Positions 40,284 through 52,787 of a stretch of 64,000 nucleotides of DNA are shown here, piece after piece. The translations under genes and the position numbers were made by a program. The stretch is from NCBI RefSeq assembly GCF_004379255.2, contig NC_056051.1:8148062-8212061 (forward strand), in the 5' to 3' direction. The DNA comes from Salvia splendens (Eukaryota > Streptophyta > Magnoliopsida > Lamiales > Lamiaceae). How positions within the stretch are numbered: the stretch's first letter is position 1; each line of letters starts with the position of its first letter. The notes under the pieces were generated by a model. That model was not told the DNA's origin and did not search any database. It was given only the letters and a program-made list of their open reading frames with translations.

Positions 40284-41784
40284 TGATAAGTCGTATTCTA
40301 GGCCTAGGTTACTGGTCAGTATGATGTGCGTAATTGAATTATATCTGCAAAAACTAGTTGCTTAAGCGTGCAGGGTAAGCATTCTAGCCAGTAGGCAGAG
40401 TTTCAGACACTTCAAGTGAAAAAGGCGTCAGGACGATTACGTACTGACCAGTATACATGCAAATATGGCTCGAGATGGAGAAGGAGGATAACTGGGACTG
40501 CTCGATCACAATTAAGGGCAAAGAAGTCATCTCACCGCAAGGTCTTACCCTAAAAATCAAGGGTAAGCCTCCCTATAAAAGGAAGCCACTTGGAGAGAGA
40601 AAATGGATTTTTATGATCATCATCACTCTTAGGTAGAATTCTCTGGGAGTTCAGTCCTTCAGCCCAGTCCAGAATCTCGTTTCTCGCCACTGCCATGGTC
40701 ACTTGAAGATTTAGATGTTCCCGGAATTCCAGATCGTTCGTTCCAGCCAGCAGAACCGTAGTTAGAGATATCATCGCCCGGAGTGGCAAAACACTTTTAC
40801 TCGCTTTCGTAGTTTAATTCGCTTGCTTTCTTTACGTTGGATCTTTTGTTGCTTTTGGATATTTTCTGTTTTGAAGTACTTGTGGAAGATCCGAACGTTT
40901 TTATGCTATGAAGTTGATTTCCGTTTCGTATATTGTGTCATTTTCTTTTCCTTTCTATTCCGCCTAGTTAGCTCAGATCTAAGGTTCCTTGGTGTTTTAA
41001 GTGCTGAAACTTTCCTTTCTTTGTTTCCATCAAAATTCCTTTAGTTAAGTGTGGAACTGTTGATCGTGAGTGAATCGCTGCATGTGAAGTCTTGTTTGAG
41101 TTCGTTTTCGTTTTCCTGCTGATCAGTATGCGGAGTTGCATTTTCTGTGCTTGATTTAAGATTTGGTGTTCGTATTTGTGGATCTGTGTTCGCGAATTGA
41201 TAAACTGTGTTTCCGTGTTGAATCTGGAATTGTTTTTCTGATTTCAGTTTGTGTTGCTGAAGAAGATGATGTCCTGTCAAATGTTGGGGACCACTTGCTT
41301 TTTAGATGCTTTTTGCTTTTTTTTCACTTTTTGTCCTTTGCTTTTCGTTATAACCTGCAGATCTGTCAGCCCAGTCACCTTGACTACCACTACCCTCTGA
41401 ATATTCTGTCTAGCCCAAAATAGAATCCCGTACCTTCCAAATATTTCCTGTTACAAAAATGTCTCCCTATTTCCACGTACACAGCTGCACCCCTACACTC
41501 CTTTCCCCATTCTAGTCAGTAGGAAATTACCTTTAAGTTCTTGCCTAGGTAGAGACTCAACCCGAGCGTGGTAGCTAACCAAACCATCCAGAATATCACC
41601 ACAATAGTTTTAACGCACCATCTCTGTGGGATTCGACCCTTACCACCACTATACTGATCAGTAGAAGTGGGTTGAGGAATTTTTGAAACCAGGGTCTAGG
41701 CTTAGTTAGGATCTCTATCCTGACCAGTAGGATATATCCTTGCTTGAACGACACCAAAGCACCCTGAGAAGAACCATCGTTTCA
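40284..41784 (+). repeat. Athila-like 3' LTR
   Basis: 1,501 bp, about 99% identical by eye to 27154-28653; followed by the TCCGC duplication. Confidence 0.95.
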
Positions 41785-41789
41785 TCCGC

Positions 41790-42337
41790 GCGGACACTTT
41801 TTATGGAAATGAATATTTTTGTGCTTCCCGGTTCTTTTAAAGTAAAACCCGGGATCCACTCGATGATGGCTTGACATATCTTAATGGTGAATGTTTTTGG
41901 GCATGGGTTCACTGGGTGCACCAAGTACTCATCCCCTGCATATGTTTTCCCTATGTGCAGGTTGAGCGGGGTCGGGAGGCGGAGGATGTTGAGCGATGAC
42001 CCAAGAATGTATTAAATCACTGTTCCGGTTACTATTATGTCTTCATACATAGTAGTAGCTAAACTCTCAAATTGCTTCCGCTACTCAATATTTTCAGAAT
42101 TTCTGTTGTTTTCTTTGAACTGTTGAACTCTGTTACTTCCTTTATGATTGAACTCTGTTATCTTTCAGTATGATACTTGGGTTTTGAAACGTTGATCGAT
42201 TTAAATGGAATTTCCTCTTTGATTGTTAAGTTGTATTGCCTTGAGTTGATTATCCCCACCTTCATCCCCGCTTCTTAGTTCCCCCACTAGTCACGATTTT
42301 CCCGTGCTTCCTATCCTTAGGAAGTGCGGTCGTGACA
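41790..42337 (+). repeat. Tekay 5' LTR, second part
   Basis: The remaining 548 bp of the 5' LTR, ending GCGGTCGTGACA. The two parts add to exactly 2,995 bp, the length of the intact right LTR. Confidence 0.95.
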
Positions 42338-42340
42338 GAA

Positions 42341-42354
42341 TGGTATCAGAGCCA
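42341..42354 (+). promoter_or_regulatory. Tekay primer binding site (initiator tRNA-Met)
   Basis: TGGTATCAGAGCCA, three bases after the 5' LTR. It is the standard complement of the 3' end of plant initiator tRNA-Met. Confidence 0.93.
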
Positions 42355-42826
42355 GGTTTTTCCTTCCGCTCTGGACCGAGAGTCATTTATTCAATCTAGT
42401 CTAGACTCGTTTCGCTAGACTAAAAGAGTATTCGCTTAACACTCAACACTCCGTCTCACCGCGCTCAACATGAAAGAAGGCAAAAGTTGAAACGAAGCAT
42501 AATAGAAGTGATAGAATGAATGGGGCGCGAAAAGGGCGCAAAAACCAAAGGACGATGAAATGACGAGACAAGGATAACCTTGTGAAGCGCGGTTTGCGTT
42601 AGATTGAAGGATAGACGAAGTTGCAAAAGTACCACGGTTTTAAAATACGAAACATCTATCCTTAGATGATAAATAAAAAAAAAGGAATTTTTATGACTTT
42701 TTCCTATGGAAATTGACAGGTATATGCACGATAACATGGATGACGTTCTCTATACGTTTTATCTTTTCTACCTCGCTTTTTCTTTTTCTACGATTGGTTG
42801 CTAAGAGAACTTACCCTTTTATGTAG

Positions 42827-43510
42827 ATGGCGATCACGATCCACGCACCGCTAAGGGGAAGGTACGTCAAGAATGGATTGCGGGCGGTGGAAATGTATCG
42901 CGGGTTCGAGAGGGACGAGAGGGCCCCTTTGATATCTTATGTCGCCGACTACTTGACCTTATGGCGGGATGCTCATGGCTGTGGAGTGAGACACTATGAG
43001 GGAATCAAGAGATTGATTGATGGACTACCGACACCTTGGAATAGGTGGGCCGACGAGGCTTCACGGTCATACGTCTGGCATAAGCTTCCCGACTACAGCA
43101 TGCAGGGAGACATGCATGGTTTTGTGAAGGTTCTCTTGGAAGCACTGGTCGATGCTCGTGGTGGACCGCCACCCTATGCTCCTCCTAGGAAGGAGGCGTC
43201 CTCATCGAGCCGCAGTCCCTACAGCGGGGGTCGATACGAGAGTGAGACGCCGCAACCAAACTGCCCTAAGAGGAGAAGGCTTGGGATGCGTACCTCCGCA
43301 CCTCCCGCGACGAAAGTCCTTGTGGTTGATGAGCATATCGACGACGCTACTGATGTGCGGGAGAGTGATGAGGAAGAGGAAGAAGATCCCCTTGAAGACG
43401 AGGAGGATCCCATGGAGGATGAGGAAGACCCCGAAGAAGAGCCCCTTGCGAGAGAGGTTGAAGTTAATAGCGAGGAAGGGGCGAATTATGAGAGAGCTCC
43501 CGAGGAGTAG
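42827..43510 (+). CDS. Extra ORF between 5' LTR and gag of the Tekay element, 227 aa, function unknown
   Basis: ATG 42827 to TAG 43508-43510, on the same strand as gag-pol and about 260 bp upstream of it. The N-terminal half (to about residue 110) is a compact, aromatic-rich domain with ERDERAPLISYVADYLTLWRD, IKRLIDGLPTPW and SYVWHKLPDYS. It loosely recalls the alpha-helical gag core but is not recognisable as gag. The second half is disordered: Pro/Ser-rich, a basic KRRR patch at about 150, then a strongly acidic run of Glu/Asp (about 178-212). No membrane segment or zinc knuckle. Whether it is translated is unknown. Confidence 0.6.
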   Translation: MAITIHAPLRGRYVKNGLRAVEMYRGFERDERAPLISYVADYLTLWRDAHGCGVRHYEGIKRLIDGLPTPWNRWADEASRSYVWHKLPDYSMQGDMHGFVKVLLEALVDARGGPPPYAPPRKEASSSSRSPYSGGRYESETPQPNCPKRRRLGMRTSAPPATKVLVVDEHIDDATDVRESDEEEEEDPLEDEEDPMEDEEDPEEEPLAREVEVNSEEGANYERAPEE

Positions 43511-43776
43511 TGTTCTTTTACTGTTTTGTTAGTTTCGAATGTTTTGCTTTGACGAACTATGTAGTAGTTTCTTTTGACGTTTGTTTTTCCTTCCCTGTTT
43601 CAAAGACCTTGTGGAACACGTACTTGTTGGTTTTAAGATAATAAAGTTTCCGTTGTTTTATCGTTATGTTCGTTTTACCTCGTTGTGTTTGGAAAGTTGT
43701 GTTATCGTTTTGGAGAGGATGTGTGGTGTGGTGATGTTAAAAGTTGGATTTTGTACTAACGCATGTGTTGAACAGA

Positions 43777-46700
43777 ATGCCTCCCCGACGTGCCGCAGTT
43801 CACCACGAGAATGGGGCAAGCAACGAGACCCAGAGCAGTGTGGGTCCTGAAGGACAACCACCACCACCACCACCACCTCCACCACCGCCACAGCCGGAAC
43901 GGAACATCGAGAAAGAGTTCCGAAAGGAACGTCCTCCCGTGTTCGATGGAATGGGAGATCCAACCAAGGCCGAGACCTGGATTCGGGCCATAGAACGCAT
44001 CTTTAAGTTCTTGAGGTGCACTGACCAGGAGCGCCTATCGTGCGTGACTTATCAGCTCACCGGGTCCGCAGAATTCTGGTGGGAGACTAAGCAGCGGACA
44101 ATGACGCAGGAGCAGTTAGACACTCTGACGTGGGAAGACTTTAAGGAGGAACTGTATGACAAATACATTCCAATGAGCTACCGTAAGGCAAAGGAGGTCG
44201 AGTTTTACAATTTAAAACAGGGGCGGATGACTGTGACAGAATATGACCGTGCTCTATGTGACATGTCTCGATATGCACCCGAGCAGGTAAACACAGACGA
44301 GAAGATGGCGGAGAAGTTTTGTGCCGGTCTGAGGCACGAAATCAGGATGGCGTTGGCGTGCCGTGGTAGACTCTCGTATGCCGAGTCATTATCTCGTGCA
44401 CTGGACGTGGAGGAAGCGATGCCACGGGAAAAGACGGTTACACCCACTACCCCAACACCGCCGACCTCACAGCAGAATTTCCGGGATAAGAGGAAATGGG
44501 ACGGGAACCGCGCACCCTTCGACAACAAGAGGTTCCAGAGTACCCCAAACTCTTTCCAGGGAAAAGGAAAGCAAGCTGCTCCATTCCAAAGTGGAGATTT
44601 CCGTCAGAGAGCACCTCATTGTGCCAAATGTCAGAAGAACCACATGGGAGAGTGCAGAGTCGGGACCAACGTGTGCTACAAGTGTGGTGGAGTCGGACAC
44701 TTCGCCAAAGAGTGCCCGAGCAATAACAATGCTGGAGGTGGGGGAATGCCGAACGGACCTCGAGGGAATCCTACACCACCTCCGCCGCAGCAGCAGCAGC
44801 GTCGCCAGCCATACCCGACTCAAGCTAGGGCCTATGCCTTGGGACGCAAGCAAGCGAAAGCCCCACAGGGAGAGCCGAAACAAGAAAATCTGGCAGGTAT
44901 GGGAACAATACTTGACATGCCTGTTGCTGTTCTGTTTGATACGGGTGCGTCGCACTCTTTTATATCGCACTCCTGCGTAAATGCTTTAAGACTGTCTGTT
45001 GATGAACTTGAACTTAAGATGAACGTGAACTCACCGGTAGGAGACCTTGTAGAAATTTCACAATCCTGCTCGAACATAGAACTCACGGTGGGAGAACTTA
45101 GTTTAGTGGCGCACAACTTGCACGTTATGCCGATGAATAATGTGGACATTATTCTGGGGATGGATTGGCTAGCTGAAAACTATGCCACTATCCGATGCCA
45201 AGAGAGGCAAATCTCGTTACAAACCCCGGGAAAGGAGCCCTCTACCTTCCACGGAATTTCGATGAATCAACGAACTTGTGTGACATCAGCACTTCAAGCA
45301 ACCACGATGATTAGAAAGGGGCGTCCGGCCTATCTCGTGTATCTACAAGGACATGACAAGAAAGAGAGGAAAGTTGAAGATGTGGCAGTGGTACGTGAGT
45401 TTCCCGACGTATTTCCCGATGCGTTGCCAGGCCCTCCTCCTGACCGACAGTTGGAGTTTACTATCGATCTGGAACCAGGAGCCGCACCAGTATCGAAAGC
45501 GCCATATAGGATGGCACCGAAGGAGTTGGAAGAACTCAAAATCCAGCTACAAGAACTACTGGACTTGGGTTTTATCCGACCGAGTGTGTCGCCGTGGGGA
45601 GCACCGGTGCTGTTCGTGAAGAAGAAAGACGGGACACTGAGAATGTGCATAGACTATCGGGAATTGAACAAGTTGACTCTCAAGAATAAGTATCCTCTAC
45701 CGAGAATAGACGACCTGTTCGACCAACTCAGGGGAGCAGGAGTATTTTCGAAGATGGATTTAAGGTCGGGATATCATCAGTTGAGGGTACGAAGGGAGGA
45801 CATACCCAAGACGGCTTTCCGAACGAGGTATGGGCATTATGAGTTTGTAGTAATGCCGTTTGGACTGACAAATGCACCGGCGGTATTTATGGACTTAATG
45901 AATCGAGTATTCCATCCATACTTGGACAAGTTCGTCCTGGTATTCATAGATGATGTGCTAGTTTACTCGAAGGATGAAAAGGAGCATGAGGAGCATCTAA
46001 GGATCACACTAGAAACACTCAGAACAAAGAAGTTATACGCCAAGTTTAGTAAGTGTGAATTCTGGCTAAAGGAAGTGAATTTTCTGGGGCATGTTGTGAC
46101 GGCCGAAGGGATTCGAGTTGACCCCGCAAAGGTGGAGGCCGTACAACAGTGGAAGGCACCAAAGACCCCAAACGAGATTCGGAGTTTCCTTGGACTGGCA
46201 GGATACTACCGAAGATTTATTGTAGGATTTTCTAAAATCGCAAGGCCAATGACTCAACAATTGAAGAAGGGGACCAAGGTCAATTGGACACCGGAGTGTG
46301 AAGCTAGCTTCCAGTTGTTGAAAGAGAAATTGACCACCGCACCTGTTCTAGCCGTGCCGGAACTGGGAGTAGACTACGTGGTTTACACTAATGCATCGAA
46401 GATTGGACTGGGGTGTGTTCTGATGCAGAATGGTAAGGTGATTGCCTACGCTTCGCGGCAGTTGAGACCACACGAGTTGAACTACCCTACTCATGACCTA
46501 GAACTAGCGGCTGTGGTGCACGCATTGAAGATTTGGAGGCACCACCTCTATGGAGTTCGGTGTGAGATTTTTACCGACCATAAGAGTCTGAAGTACTTCT
46601 TTGAGCAGAAAGATTTGAACATGAAGCAACGCAGATGGCTCGAGCTAGTCAAGGATTATGATTGTGGTATTAACTATCATCCGGGTAAAGCAAACGTGGT

Positions 46701-48294
46701 GGCGGATGCTTTGAGCCGGAAAGCTCAACCGCAGTTGGCTACTTTTCGTACTCAGGAAGCGGAGTTGATTCGAGAATTTAGCAAGATGCGTTTGGAGGTG
46801 GTGAGAGCTCCGGAAACTGTGAAGGGAAAGATTGCCACCTTGGTAATTGCATCCGATCTCCGAACAAGGATAATAGAAGGGCAACGCAACGATGAAAATT
46901 TTGAGAAAATTCGACTGAAGGTGAAGAAGGGCGAACAAGAGAAGTTTCGAGAAGAGGCTGATAATGCTCTCACCTACGAGGGGAGACTATGTGTACCAGG
47001 CGACGAAGGACTTCGAAAGGAAATTCTGACCGAGGCACACGAGACCCCATACACCGCCCACCCTGGAAGTACAAAGATGTACCAGGACTTGAAGGGATCA
47101 TTTTGGTGGGATGGAATGAAGAGGGACATAGCTTCGTTTGTAGAGAGATGTTTGGCATGTCAACAAGTAAAAGCTTTACATCAACGACCCTATGGGAAGT
47201 TGCAACCTTTGGAGATCCCGGAGTGGAAATGGGAACATATCACTATGGATTTTGTGACAGGACTACCAAAAACCCGACAAGGGAATACAACCATTTGGGT
47301 GATTATAGACCGCCTCACCAAGAGTGCGCATTTTATACCCATTCCCATAACACATGGATCGGACAAGCTGGCCCGGATCTATGTGAAAGAAATAATTCGG
47401 CTACATGGGGTGCCAGTGACAATCACGTCAGACAGAGACACCAGGTTTACTTCAAGGTTTTGGATGAGTCTACAACGAGAACTGGGTACACGACTGAATT
47501 TCAGTAATGCTTTCCACCCACAAACCGATGGACAGTCCGAGAGAACGATTCAAACTCTCGAGGACATGTTGAGAGCCGTGGTTCTTGACAGAGGAGAAAA
47601 TTGGGAAGTGGTACTACCGTTGATCGAGTTTGCCTACAACAACAGTTTCCAGGCAACAATAAATATGGCCCCGTATGAAGCATTGTATGGGAGGAAATGT
47701 AGATCACCACTTTACTGGGATGAGGTTGGTGAAAGAAGAATACTCGGGCCAGATTCGGTCGAAGAAATGATAGAGATCGTGCGACAAATTCGACAAAGGA
47801 TAAAGGAAGCTCAAGACCGACAGAAGTCGTATGCTGATGTCCGGCGTACTGATTTACAGTTCAATACGGGAGATAAGGTGTTTTTGAGGGTATCTCCGTC
47901 GAAGGGGATAACGAGGTTCGGTGTAAAAGAGAAGTTGAAGACACGATACGTAGGGCCTTATGAAATCCTTGAGAAGGTGGGACCCGTAGCGTATAGGTTG
48001 GCACTACCACCAAGTTTTGGGACTGTGCACAATGTTTTCCACGTGTCACAATTACGAAAGTACGTGTTCGATCCCAAGCACGTGATTCATCAGGAGGAAA
48101 TGATTTTGAATCCTGACTTGAGTTATGAGGAGAAGCCCGAAGCTATTCTGGACAGGAAGGTGCAAGAGTTGAGGAACAAATCGATCGCGTCCGTGAAAGT
48201 ACTTTGGAAACACCATGGCCACGAGGAGGCTACTTGGGAACTCGGGGATAAAATGAAAGAAAAGTACCCGGAACTTTTCGTTAGAAATGAGTAA
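43777..48294 (+). CDS. Tekay-like gag-pol polyprotein, 1,505 aa, unbroken
   Basis: Start [13 protein letters not shown] at 43777. In order: Pro run at about 30; gag core with [20 protein letters not shown]; zinc knuckle [14 protein letters not shown] at about 299; protease [11 protein letters not shown] at about 385; reverse transcriptase with MPFGLTNAP and the catalytic FIDDV at about 723; RNase H from about 868; integrase zinc finger (H-H-C-C) from about 1088, DDE core with SDRDTRFTS and [11 protein letters not shown]; and a C-terminal chromodomain-like segment with KVLWKHHG and EATWE near 1475. One oddity: the first RNase H acidic residue, normally Asp in YTDAS, is Asn (codon 46390-46392). 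The rest of the frame is open. An upstream non-ATG extension to 43744 is not used. Confidence 0.95.
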   Translation: MPPRRAAVHHENGASNETQSSVGPEGQPPPPPPPPPPPQPERNIEKEFRKERPPVFDGMGDPTKAETWIRAIERIFKFLRCTDQERLSCVTYQLTGSAEFWWETKQRTMTQEQLDTLTWEDFKEELYDKYIPMSYRKAKEVEFYNLKQGRMTVTEYDRALCDMSRYAPEQVNTDEKMAEKFCAGLRHEIRMALACRGRLSYAESLSRALDVEEAMPREKTVTPTTPTPPTSQQNFRDKRKWDGNRAPFDNKRFQSTPNSFQGKGKQAAPFQSGDFRQRAPHCAKCQKNHMGECRVGTNVCYKCGGVGHFAKECPSNNNAGGGGMPNGPRGNPTPPPPQQQQRRQPYPTQARAYALGRKQAKAPQGEPKQENLAGMGTILDMPVAVLFDTGASHSFISHSCVNALRLSVDELELKMNVNSPVGDLVEISQSCSNIELTVGELSLVAHNLHVMPMNNVDIILGMDWLAENYATIRCQERQISLQTPGKEPSTFHGISMNQRTCVTSALQATTMIRKGRPAYLVYLQGHDKKERKVEDVAVVREFPDVFPDALPGPPPDRQLEFTIDLEPGAAPVSKAPYRMAPKELEELKIQLQELLDLGFIRPSVSPWGAPVLFVKKKDGTLRMCIDYRELNKLTLKNKYPLPRIDDLFDQLRGAGVFSKMDLRSGYHQLRVRREDIPKTAFRTRYGHYEFVVMPFGLTNAPAVFMDLMNRVFHPYLDKFVLVFIDDVLVYSKDEKEHEEHLRITLETLRTKKLYAKFSKCEFWLKEVNFLGHVVTAEGIRVDPAKVEAVQQWKAPKTPNEIRSFLGLAGYYRRFIVGFSKIARPMTQQLKKGTKVNWTPECEASFQLLKEKLTTAPVLAVPELGVDYVVYTNASKIGLGCVLMQNGKVIAYASRQLRPHELNYPTHDLELAAVVHALKIWRHHLYGVRCEIFTDHKSLKYFFEQKDLNMKQRRWLELVKDYDCGINYHPGKANVVADALSRKAQPQLATFRTQEAELIREFSKMRLEVVRAPETVKGKIATLVIASDLRTRIIEGQRNDENFEKIRLKVKKGEQEKFREEADNALTYEGRLCVPGDEGLRKEILTEAHETPYTAHPGSTKMYQDLKGSFWWDGMKRDIASFVERCLACQQVKALHQRPYGKLQPLEIPEWKWEHITMDFVTGLPKTRQGNTTIWVIIDRLTKSAHFIPIPITHGSDKLARIYVKEIIRLHGVPVTITSDRDTRFTSRFWMSLQRELGTRLNFSNAFHPQTDGQSERTIQTLEDMLRAVVLDRGENWEVVLPLIEFAYNNSFQATINMAPYEALYGRKCRSPLYWDEVGERRILGPDSVEEMIEIVRQIRQRIKEAQDRQKSYADVRRTDLQFNTGDKVFLRVSPSKGITRFGVKEKLKTRYVGPYEILEKVGPVAYRLALPPSFGTVHNVFHVSQLRKYVFDPKHVIHQEEMILNPDLSYEEKPEAILDRKVQELRNKSIASVKVLWKHHGHEEATWELGDKMKEKYPELFVRNE

Positions 48295-48316
48295 ATTTCG
48301 GGACGAAATTTCTGTT

Positions 48317-48329
48317 AAGGTGGGTAGAA
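48317..48329 (+). promoter_or_regulatory. Tekay polypurine tract
   Basis: AAGGTGGGTAGAA directly before the 3' LTR; primes plus-strand DNA synthesis. Preceded by TTCGGGACGAAATTTCTGTT, which is also found before the LTR of the mini-element at 60093. Confidence 0.85.
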
Positions 48330-51324
48330 TGTAACACCCGTACCTTAAGTTAGAAATTAATCTTATGTAACGGAATAATTGATAAAATTATTTCGAAATG
48401 CTATTCTCCTCGATAAATGTGATAGGGGAAAATTATGGTTTATGTGTTTGATGTGAAAAGGAATGTTTTGATGTTGTTAATTGTGATCGATGGGAGGCAC
48501 GTTTAAAGGCCTCGTTGAAAGATCGACGACGAAATTGCTATTCTTTAGCAAGACGAATGAATTAAAAGGAAAAAAATATATGTTTTATGGATAACGACGC
48601 GCGTAAAGCGATGAATGGTTGAAGGAATATTATATTTGGAACAACACCAAATATAAATTATGTACGATTTCTCGTACTTTAATTTTTGGTTATGAAGAAC
48701 GAGATAACAAAATTTAATAAAGGACCGTGAATTTTAATTGATGAAGGAAAATACGAAAAATATATAATGTATGAATTTATTTTGGACTTTCCAAAAATAA
48801 ATTTGAAGTCCAATTATAAATAAGATAAATTAAATCTAATCACTCTTTAAATCCATCAAGTGATAGTTTTAACCTGGGCTTGTAATTAATTGTTGATTCC
48901 TTTCTAGCCCAATTGAATTAAATCTTTGAGCCCAACAACATGGGATTTAATATTATTCTTTTTCTTTCCAAGCCCAAAAGTCTTCTTCTTCCTCTCTCTC
49001 ACAAAGTAGTCGACGGTTTTCTCCCCCCATGACGACCAATCGGTTGTTCCACCTTCCCACTTTCCTCCTCAATAGCTACACCCTCCTCTAACCCACTCAT
49101 CACTTCCACTTGACAAAAAAAAAGAGAGAAGAGAGAAGAAGGAGAAGCGGCGAAGCTGAGAGGAAGGAGGAAGAAGAAGAAGTTGGTTCCACCATTTTTT
49201 TTGTCCAACCACCATCAAATTTAAGCTTGAGGTATACCATTCCTTCCATCCTCAAAGCATGAGTCGTTTACTAGCTTTGCATACATGATATACACCCTTG
49301 TGCCATAGCTTTTCTTCCATAATCGAACTAAGTAGAATTTAACGTAGAACCTTCCGAACGATCGTCGTACGTAGCCGAAGCTTAGAAAGAACCTAGCTTT
49401 ATGTAAATATCACGTGTTGCGAGTCTTTGCGGAGTGTTTCCGGGCGGGTTCGGAGTGGTTTCGGTGGAGGGGAAGCCGCCGCCGACGACGGGCAGCGGCG
49501 GTCAGCCGTGCTCGACGTTCCGGGGTGGGCGACGGCTCTCGGTGAGTGACGGCAGTAGCTTCTCCCCCCGTTCCCGCTGTGTCGGTGTCCTGGCGAAGCA
49601 GCGGCAGCAGCACGGTGGCGGTGGCGCGACGGCGAAGTAGCGACGCCTCTCGGCGAACCCAGCGACGGCGACGGGCTGAGGACGTCAACTCCTCGACGAC
49701 GTTGCTGCAGCGGCGATCCCATCGATGGTGTCGAGCCGGAGAGGAGACGACGGCAGTGTGCCTTCGTCGTGGGGGAGGTGGCGGACGGCAGTGGGAAGAA
49801 GAAGGAAGGGAAGAGAGAGAGAGAGGGAAGAGAGAGAGGGGGGTTAGAGAGTGAGATGAGATTGGGCCTCATGTTTGTTTTGGTTTGATTTTGGGCCTTA
49901 GATTTTTGTTTTTGTGGTTGGGCTTTTAATAAAGTTTTGGAAGTCAAATTAATGGTGGACTCTTCTTTTAAATGATGGGCTTCCTAATTAATTATCTTGA
50001 GGAATAAAGTGGCTGAGAAATTTAATCTCGGCCGGTAATTAAATTTTGATCGGGGGAAAATATTTGGTTTATTCCCGGAAGTTTTTGGAATGAATAATTT
50101 ACCTAAGTATAAATTAGTACTTTTTCCAACGGTAAATAATTACGGAAATTTAAGTATGCGCATAAATAAATTTTTGGAATTTATTTTCGACGCTAAGGAA
50201 AAATACGAGGAGCCAACGAAGGGAAGAACGAGCGTAAGCGGCCGACCGGCATCGCACGCGACGCCTTGGGCGGCCACCGAATAACCGAAAATGCACGGAA
50301 ATCGAGAAAAAGAATTTAAAAATTGTAATTAGAGTGCATGCATTCTAAATATTGTCGTTACCGAGAATTGATATGATTTTTATGTATTTTGCGAAAAGGT
50401 GGTTCGCACGCTCGTTAAAGTCGGATCGAGAAGTTATAAAAGGAAATTTCTAAGCTATTGAGGTGGGCTTTATTCTTTAACGTTTATTTTAAATCAATAT
50501 GTTACGGTGTTATAAGGATGTTTCTATAAGTATGTCATGCCGTATTTATGTTTTGAAACTGCCTATCTGATTGTCTACTAGAATGATACTCTACTAGACT
50601 TTGATGGTTAACGAATTCGGGTCTAACTAGGGCTACGCCCTACTTAGACTAGTGCACTGATGGGGATCGTGAGCCGTCCCCTAGGTCGGCCGGTCCAGTG
50701 ATCGAGATTGTGGCCACAGTCTCGTTTCACATGATGGTTCAGATATGGTATATGATGGAGGAGGATGTTAGTCCGCGCGGACACTTTTTATGGAAATGAA
50801 TATTTTTGTGCTTCCCGGTTCTTTTAAAGTAAAACCCGGGATCCACTCGATGATGGCTTGACATATCTTAATGGTGAATGTTTTTGGGCATGAGTTCACT
50901 GGGTGCACCAAGTACTCAGCCCCTGCATATGTTTTCCCTATGTGCAGGTTGAGCGGGGTCGGGAGGCGGAGGATGTTGAGCGATGATCCAAGAACGTATT
51001 AAATCACTGTTCCGGTTACTATTATGTCTTCATACATAGTAGTAGCTAAACTCTCAAATTGCTTCCGCTACTCAATGTTTTCAGAATTTCTGTTGTTTTC
51101 TTTGAACTGTTGAACTCTGTTACTTCCTTTATGATTGAACTCTGTTATCTTTCAGTATGATACTTGGGTTTTGAAACGTTGATCGATTTAAATGGAATTT
51201 CCTCTTTGATTGTTAAGTTGTATTGCCTTGAGTTGATTATCCCCACCTTCATCCCCGCTTCTTAGTTCCCCCACTAGTCACGATTTTCCCGTGCTTCCTA
51301 TCCTTAGGAAGTGCGGTCGTGACA
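48330..51324 (+). repeat. Tekay 3' LTR, 2,995 bp, intact
   Basis: TG...CA ends, directly followed by the AATGC duplication. Same GC-rich block at about 49420-49830. Short open frames in that block are long only because of base composition. Confidence 0.95.
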
Positions 51325-51329
51325 AATGC

Positions 51330-52492
51330 ATATATGTATCCCAGTTTTCGTTATCAAGGTTGTTATGTAGTGAAAATAATTGCAATAAATGTTGGGTGAG
51401 TTTTAATAGTTGCTCTCAAATTTGTAGAGAAAAAAAGCACTCAATTTCTGTATTTGTATTTGTAGCAAAATAACTTAAACAAGTGTGTTTTACCAGAAGA
51501 AAAAGTGAGGACAAATCGTAGTGCAATGTTTTATGCACCTCTTCAAATACATGATTTGTGTATCGTAGTTTTTCCCAATTTGGGTGTTTACGTAATTTTT
51601 TCTCTCGCAATTCTATACTATTATGCACCATATTAATTTGTTTTTATTGCTTTAATCCATTTTTATCCCGACAAAGAAATTTTTTGTCATGGTGGTATTT
51701 TATTGTTGTACAAGTAGTACTACCATTTATTTTGAACAATTTGATAATTATCACTATTTTCCCAACACAATTAATTTATGGTACGTAGAACTTGGACTTC
51801 TAACTCATCACGAAAGATTCACCCCACTAAATCTTGATTAAGATAAATTTTTTCTCTACATTGTATTACAAAATGTCTGAAATGTTTTGCTACAACTTTT
51901 TCTGCACTAACATGGTATGTTTGACTTTTAATAGTAGAATTTTCAATAAACACATTAAATATTAGTCTTCCATAAGGTTTTTAACTCTTCATTTAGTAAA
52001 AGACGTGCTTAATTAGTGGTTTGTTCAATTCAAGTAATTTAATACTAACTAACTATATTGCGTGTTGCGTGTATACTAAGTCCAACAAAAGTAATTAATG
52101 GCAAAAATTTGAACAATTTCCCTCCAGTCATATGATTTTATATAACAGAAGAGTAATATTTTACTTTTGGGACTAACTAGCTAGAGTTTTAGTTAAAGTT
52201 TATTATTATCAATTAAAGTTTTAAAAAATTGAACTACTTTATTATCGCTTTCACGTCTCTATTTTTCTATTACCTACTTTATTTACTTAACTCATTTAAC
52301 ACAATTTTTCTTAAATCACGTGCCTAAAAAAATTTTGTTGGAATCGTGCTTGGTCAAATGATTTTTGACTAATAATAAATGTTACAAGACATTGAATTTT
52401 GTGAAATTAAATGCAATAACGTCGATCTACGTTCCGAGTAGATGACCGTAGTATATTCATTTTCTCAAATCCGATTCCCGGTGAGTGAGAAA
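51330..52492. other. AT-rich intergenic DNA right of the Tekay insertion
   Basis: Before the insertion this was continuous with the region upstream of the P450 (left of 24702). No gene or repeat recognised; it may include old promoter sequence of the P450. Confidence 0.5.
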
Positions 52493-52787
52493 TACTCCCT
52501 CCGTCCATTAATTGGAGTCCCATTTCTCCATGGCACAAGTTTTAAGAAAGTTGTTGGAATGTGTAATAAATGGTGTGTGATAGTGTAATATGGGACCCAC
52601 CTCTATTGTGTTAAATTTGCTGCCAATATTCGAATTTTGCAGCCAAAATTCGAAATTAAATATGCTTTCAAAAGTGAATTCGATTGCATTTAATATGCTT
52701 CCCAATTTCGAAATTTGCTGCCAACCTTAATTCAATTCAATTCTATTCAAGAGATTCACAATTTAAAACTGAATTTAAAGATTACAG

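Larger units (their letters stand above)
27154..41784 (+). mobile_element. Athila-like Ty3/gypsy retrotransposon, 14.6 kb, nested in the Tekay 5' LTR
   Basis: TG...CA bounded, with target duplication TCCGC at 27149-27153 and 41785-41789; removing it restores the Tekay LTR exactly. LTRs of 1,500 and 1,501 bp differ at roughly 14 positions. PBS complements tRNA-Asp, a hallmark of the Athila lineage. Order: gag, protease-RT-RNase H, integrase, a long downstream ORF in the env position, then about 1.8 kb of 3' noncoding DNA. The polyprotein frame is broken in three places, so this copy is unlikely to move by itself. Confidence 0.95.
24707..51324 (+). mobile_element. Tekay-like chromovirus (Ty3/gypsy) with an Athila-like element nested in its 5' LTR
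   Basis: Complete LTR retrotransposon with target duplication AATGC at 24702-24706 and 51325-51329. LTRs are 2,995 bp each (the left one split by the nested insertion), starting TGTAACACCCG and ending CGTGACA. PBS matches initiator tRNA-Met. The internal region holds an extra ORF and one unbroken gag-pol with a C-terminal chromodomain-like tail, which places it in the chromoviruses, most like Tekay/Del. By eye the LTRs differ at roughly 30 of 2,995 positions, so the insertion is young. It sits just upstream of the P450 pseudogene and would have cut off its promoter. Confidence 0.95.

Noticed and set aside
44363..44980. 205-codon frame inside Tekay gag
   Set aside because: Alternate frame within a well-supported gag-pol reading, with no domain of its own.
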